Assembly: GCA_027451785.1 (NCBI GenBank) | Contig: DAIDIS010000212.1 | Coordinates: forward strand, 1-15,158 | Direction: 5' to 3' | Source of the DNA: Acidimicrobiales bacterium | Lineage (GTDB): Bacteria > Actinomycetota > Acidimicrobiia > Acidimicrobiales > JAKAVM01 | Length of the DNA: 15,158 nt | Part shown: positions 11,948 to 15,158 of the stretch, one piece after another | How the letters are laid out: each line of letters opens with the position of its first letter | How positions within the stretch are numbered: position 1 is the stretch's first letter | Translations under genes and position numbers: made by a program | The notes under the pieces: model-generated | Seen by the model: only the letters and a program-made list of their open reading frames with translations | Databases searched by the model: none | Told to the model about the DNA's origin: nothing

Positions 11948-13765
11948 TCAGCCCCGAGGGCCGTCCGCCCGGATGGTCTCCAGGAATACTTCCTCAAGGC
12001 TTGCCGCAACCCGGCGCGTTTGAGTCGCTAATGGTGAATTAGCAAGGATGGCCTTAACCTTGTCCTCGGCGCCCGCGACTCTTATAGTCGCTCCCTGAAC
12101 TTGGGCGGGATATCCGGCCTCGGTTAGGAGAGTGAAGGCCTCCTCCCACTGCAAGGTATTCACCTCGGTAACCTGATGTCCTCGCGTTATGGCCTCTGCG
12201 GTTCCTTCGACAACTATGATCCCGTCGGCCATTATCACCAGTCGGTCACACTGCTCTGCCTCTTCCATGTTGTGAGTGGTGACTAATACGCCGACGGCCT
12301 CAGCGGCTGCCTTTTTGATGTCGCCCCAGAGCCGGGCGGCTCCGAGCGGGGAAACCCCAGATGTCGGTTCGTCAAGAATCAAAAGCTCGGGCCGGTGCGA
12401 GAATGCAATGGCGAAAGCGCCTTTCCTCTGGATACCGAGGGGTAGATCACCTACCGGTTGTCCGGCGTACCTAGTCAGTTCCGCGTCAAGTTTCCGCACT
12501 ATTCGAAACGCACTCGTGGTGAAGTCCCAGTTCTCTTGGACTGTCATGTCGGAATAAAGCCCCATCGTTTGGGGAACGTATCCGAGTCGCCGTCTAGCGG
12601 TAGGCGACGGAGCGGAACCAAAAAGCCTGGCGGAGCCTTCGCTCGGACCGATCAGCCCCAAAAGAGCGTGCAGAAGTGTCGTCTTACCAGCCCCATTTGC
12701 GCCCAGGAGTCCAACGATCTCGCCCCTTCGTACGGTCAGCACTGCTCCGCTTACGGCAACGGTAGCCCCGAATCTGACCGTAAGAGACACAGCTTCAGCG
12801 AGAATAGGTTCACCCCCAAATGTCTTGCGTCGCTCTGATACGGGCTCCCTGCTTGGGCGTGGACCGGGGAGTTCTTCGACCCAATCCTCCAGAGTCAACG
12901 TACTCGTCCCGCCGGTTCGGTCGTTATCGACTCCTTCGGCGACAAGCTCGGCAACAATGGTGGAATCGTAGAGATCGGGCTCCCTAGGCTCGCTACCGAC
13001 GGGCAGCAAGTCCGACGGAGACCATACAGACCAGACCTTCCCCCTGGGCCAGGTTGGTAGCCGACCTTCGCCCGCACCGTCCGGAACTGATCCGGCGGGT
13101 ACCTCGCCCAACCGCCCCGCGATCGAAGTGATTACCTCAGCGGGGGAGCCCGTAAGGATTGTCCGGCCGCGATGTATGAGATGAACCCGGCTGCCGTGCA
13201 TTGCCTCATTCACGTATGTGGTGCTGACGACGACGGCCACTCCAGAGGCGGCTTCCGCGGCCAGAAGCCGCCAAAGCTCAAACCTGCTCAAAGGATCCAC
13301 ACCGGTCGTCGGCTCGTCCAGTACCAGGAGCGAAGGACGGTGTACCAAGGCCACACCGACAGCCAGCTTGCGCTTCATTCCGCCCGAGAGTTGACCGGCC
13401 AAGCGGGTACTTACGCCGGAAAGTCCGATTCGATTCAGGATTACCGCTATCCGATCACCGAATTGAGGTAAGTCGACCTTATAGGCGGTCATTGAAAACT
13501 CGAGGTTTTCGCTCACGGTTAAGTCCGGATAAACCCCACCAATGGCTGGAACGTAGCCGATTGCCGCTTTTGGCGGTCTGACTGCCTTTCCTCTGTCGAG
13601 TGGCACAAGACCTACCAGTGACCGCAGTGCCGAGGTCTTGCCTGCACCGTCGCCTCCAAGTACGACGGTTACGGTACCTGGCAGTGCCTGCAGACTGAAA
13701 TCAGACAGGGCTACGTTCTGACCGAAGGAAAGGCTCGTGGACTGAAGTCCCCAGCTCTCCTCCAC
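11948..13765 (-). CDS. Tandem-NBD ABC ATPase, YbhF/RbbA-like
   Basis: A 605-residue protein with two ATPase domains joined by a long linker (about 215-318). NBD1: Walker A GGDGAGKTS (37-45), signature LSGGMKRK (126-133), Walker B LLVLDEP (146-152), but the Q-loop Gln is Ala74 and the H-loop reads S-T-T183-Y without His. NBD2: Walker A GANGAGKTT (355-363), Q-loop Gln399, Walker B LLILDEP (461-467), His498, but the signature is LPLGIQRK (441-448) and the D-loop is SGVSP. Each site pairs one NBD's Walker motifs with the other's signature, so one site is canonical and one degenerate. The missing NBD1 His and LPLG-type NBD2 signature also occur in E. coli YbhF as I recall it. GTG 13765 starts 5 nt after the permease stop. 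It should energise that permease for drug or lipid-like export. Confidence 0.9.
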   Translation of the reverse strand: MEESWGLQSTSLSFGQNVALSDFSLQALPGTVTVVLGGDGAGKTSALRSLVGLVPLDRGKAVRPPKAAIGYVPAIGGVYPDLTVSENLEFSMTAYKVDLPQFGDRIAVILNRIGLSGVSTRLAGQLSGGMKRKLAVGVALVHRPSLLVLDEPTTGVDPLSRFELWRLLAAEAASGVAVVVSTTYVNEAMHGSRVHLIHRGRTILTGSPAEVITSIAGRLGEVPAGSVPDGAGEGRLPTWPRGKVWSVWSPSDLLPVGSEPREPDLYDSTIVAELVAEGVDNDRTGGTSTLTLEDWVEELPGPRPSREPVSERRKTFGGEPILAEAVSLTVRFGATVAVSGAVLTVRRGEIVGLLGANGAGKTTLLHALLGLIGPSEGSARLFGSAPSPTARRRLGYVPQTMGLYSDMTVQENWDFTTSAFRIVRKLDAELTRYAGQPVGDLPLGIQRKGAFAIAFSHRPELLILDEPTSGVSPLGAARLWGDIKKAAAEAVGVLVTTHNMEEAEQCDRLVIMADGIIVVEGTAEAITRGHQVTEVNTLQWEEAFTLLTEAGYPAQVQGATIRVAGAEDKVKAILANSPLATQTRRVAASLEEVFLETIRADGPRG

Positions 13766-13770
13766 AGTTG

Positions 13771-14931
13771 TCAGCTTTCCGATCCCTCGGCCGGATCTGC
13801 ACCCGACTCGATTGATGGTGCGGCGTGCGAACGCGCGGCTGACTCGATTGTCAGCGTGTTACCGGTGCTCTTGTGGGCCGGAGCGAGATCCTTGCGGAAG
13901 CGCACGATTGCAAGAGACAGGGCCGCAGTCCCCAAGAGTGCGAGCATGCCCAGTGGTGCCCAGAGTGCCGTAATCGGGGTAGCTTTCAGCATCACCCCAC
14001 GGGCGATCTCAACGAAATAGCTCAGAGGCAGGATGTAGGCAATCCATCTGACGCCTGCGGCCATCGAGGAAATCGGGAAGATGAACCCTGAAAGTAGAAC
14101 CTGAGGAAGCATGATCATGAACGCGAGTTGGATGGCCTGACCTTGATTCTCGGAGAGTGTGGAAATGAGGACTCCAAGGCCCAAGGTCACGAGCAGGAAG
14201 AGCAAAGTGCCGAAGGCAAAGATTCCTACATTGCCGACGAAGGGGACACCGAAAAGACCCATTCCGACCAGAACGATGATCACCATGTCAACAATCGCCA
14301 CACAAAGGTATGGCACGATCTTTCCTCCGATGACGTCCCAAGGGCGCAAGGGCATGACGGCGAGCTGTTCCAGGGTTCCAGCCTGACGTTCCCTTACGAC
14401 CCCTAGGCTGGTGATCAAGGTTCCGATGAATACCAGAATGAGTCCCGCAAGCCCAGGTACCATCACCCACGAAGTGTTCATTCGGGGATTGAAGAGTATG
14501 TGGGGGCTGAACTGGGGAAGCGGGGAACCGGTTGCTCGCGCTGTTTCGGAGATCTTCCCGAGGGCACTCTGTGCCGTCTCAATCGAAAACAACTGGGTGC
14601 CATCGAGCAGCACCTGTAATGGCAGGCGACCGGTTACAATCGCTACCACAGCTTGGCCGTTTCGGATGCGGCGTGTGCCGTCGGAAGCACCGGCTCGGGG
14701 ATAGATTCCGACCACCTGGAACGGCTTGGCAAGATGACTCTCAATGGCCGCTGCCTGAGGTCCCTCTACAACAGTCGGGATCTTTGAGACGCTGAACCGG
14801 TCTGCGTAGCCGAAGATAATCAGCATGACGACCGGGAGGGCGATCATCATCGCAAGAGTCCTACGGTCCCGCCTCATCTGGCGAAACTCCTTCACAATCA
14901 TCGCCCACACGGCAGAGGTACTCCTTTGCAT
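13771..14931 (-). CDS. ABC-2 type permease, YbhS/YbhR-like
   Basis: A 386-residue permease with the ABC-2 exporter layout: one N-terminal helix (about 26-42, after KEFRQMRRDRRTL), an extracytoplasmic domain (about 43-165), then five helices from about 168 on. The cytoplasmic motif VRERQAGTLEQLAVMPLRPWDVIGGK (about 198-223) is diagnostic and contacts the ATPase. The last 40 residues are a polar, Ser/Ala-rich tail. ATG 14931 has no ribosome site; AAAGGAG lies just inside the frame and is 10 nt before GTG 14910, which would drop seven residues and may be the true start. It is the first gene of the ABC cluster, 5 nt before the tandem ATPase. YbhF systems usually have two permeases and a periplasmic adaptor; only this one is present here. 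Confidence 0.9.
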   Translation of the reverse strand: MQRSTSAVWAMIVKEFRQMRRDRRTLAMMIALPVVMLIIFGYADRFSVSKIPTVVEGPQAAAIESHLAKPFQVVGIYPRAGASDGTRRIRNGQAVVAIVTGRLPLQVLLDGTQLFSIETAQSALGKISETARATGSPLPQFSPHILFNPRMNTSWVMVPGLAGLILVFIGTLITSLGVVRERQAGTLEQLAVMPLRPWDVIGGKIVPYLCVAIVDMVIIVLVGMGLFGVPFVGNVGIFAFGTLLFLLVTLGLGVLISTLSENQGQAIQLAFMIMLPQVLLSGFIFPISSMAAGVRWIAYILPLSYFVEIARGVMLKATPITALWAPLGMLALLGTAALSLAIVRFRKDLAPAHKSTGNTLTIESAARSHAAPSIESGADPAEGSES

Positions 14932-14990
14932 TCGAGCGACATGGCAGCTTCGGGCTGTGCCCTAATGGTCACTTGCCACAAGCGCCGGTC

Positions 14991-15019
14991 AATATGCGCC
15001 CAGGCTATTCGACAATCAA
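14991..15019 (-). promoter_or_regulatory. Candidate promoter of the ABC cluster
   Basis: On the minus strand TTGATT (15019-15014) and CATATT (14996-14991) are 17 bp apart, each 4 of 6 to consensus. They lie in the 128-bp gap between the aldehyde dehydrogenase end and the permease start. No terminator-like hairpin is seen in this gap, so read-through from the upstream gene is also possible. Confidence 0.35.
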
Positions 15020-15059
15020 GCTGAGGAGGTGGCGAATTGGAGGAAGGCGGGAGGGCTAT

Positions 15060-15158
15060 CTATTGAGGCCCGGATGGCGGATTCGCAACGACCACATGTA
15101 CGTTCACGAACTCCCTCATCCCAAAAGACGACAATTCCCTGCCATAACCCGAATCCTT
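15060..15158 (-). CDS. Aldehyde dehydrogenase, C-terminal fragment (runs off window)
   Basis: The minus strand is open from the window edge to TAG 15060-15062 and encodes 32 residues. They begin K-D-S-G-Y-G-R-E-L and continue G-M-R-E-F-V-N-V. This matches the conserved end of NAD(P)-dependent aldehyde dehydrogenases, where S-G-x-G-R-E and E-F-x-N close the oligomerisation domain. Succinate-semialdehyde-type enzymes share it, but the substrate class cannot be decided from this tail. The gene is cut by the window boundary and not broken as far as can be seen. It lies upstream of the ABC cluster on the same strand, 128 bp away. Confidence 0.85.
   Translation of the reverse strand, partial: KDSGYGRELSSFGMREFVNVHVVVANPPSGPQ

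Noticed and set aside
15029..15158. Plus-strand frame from GTG 15029 open to the window end
   Set aside because: The translation has no recognisable motif, and the opposite strand encodes a clear aldehyde dehydrogenase C-terminus.
1..15158. Mobile element, CRISPR array, tRNA or rRNA
   Set aside because: No transposase, integrase, terminal inverted repeats, regular spacer array or RNA gene was seen by eye; the two short repeats are local.

Overview
The window is a stretch of moderately GC-rich bacterial chromosome with about 14 real genes. GTG starts, several starts that look leaderless (a -10 box 7-8 nt before the ATG and no Shine-Dalgarno), a mycobacterial-type double-hotdog thioesterase, an actinobacterial-looking MerR and a sulfocyanin-like blue-copper protein suggest an actinobacterium. 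An acidophilic or iron/sulfur-using member of Acidimicrobiia is a guess only; there is no rRNA or other marker to settle it.

Layout. 1-1050: MerR-family regulator with its own promoter and a 12-bp terminator-like hairpin. 1112-1726 (-): membrane-anchored cupredoxin. 1983-2813 (+): acyl-CoA thioesterase-like protein. 2874-3920 (+) and 3929-4930 (-): YeiH-family exporter facing a LysR regulator tail to tail. 5082-6572 (+): three-gene operon of thioredoxin, DUF302 protein and SAM methyltransferase. 6670-6939 (-): CsoR/CstR-family repressor. 7061-7246 (+): 61-residue Cys-rich protein. 7346-8167 (-): TauE/SafE exporter. 8256-9389 (+): rhodanese-metallo-beta-lactamase fusion. 9517-14931 (-): four ABC-transporter genes, a NatAB-like pair downstream of a YbhF-like tandem ATPase and its permease. 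15060-15158 (-): C-terminal end of an aldehyde dehydrogenase running off the window. No gene-free stretch exceeds 300 bases; the longest, 1727-1982, holds only promoter-type sequence.

The centre of interest is 5000-9389, read here as a reactive-sulfur-species (persulfide/polysulfide/sulfite) response module. The repressor keeps the two cysteines that define CstR but lacks the copper-binding histidine of CsoR. Three 16-bp operators of the CsoR/CstR type lie at 5000-5015, 7047-7062 and 8193-8208; the last two are exact reverse complements. They sit in the promoter regions of the thioredoxin operon, of the repressor and the Cys-rich protein (divergent), and of tauE and the rhodanese-MBL fusion (divergent). 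A fourth, degenerate copy lies in the cupredoxin promoter at 1755-1770. The Staphylococcus aureus cst locus likewise groups cstR, tauE and an MBL/rhodanese protein. New relative to that locus, if the operators are real, are the thioredoxin-DUF302-methyltransferase operon, the small Cys-rich protein and possibly the cupredoxin. The YeiH/LysR pair fits the sulfur theme but has no operator of its own.
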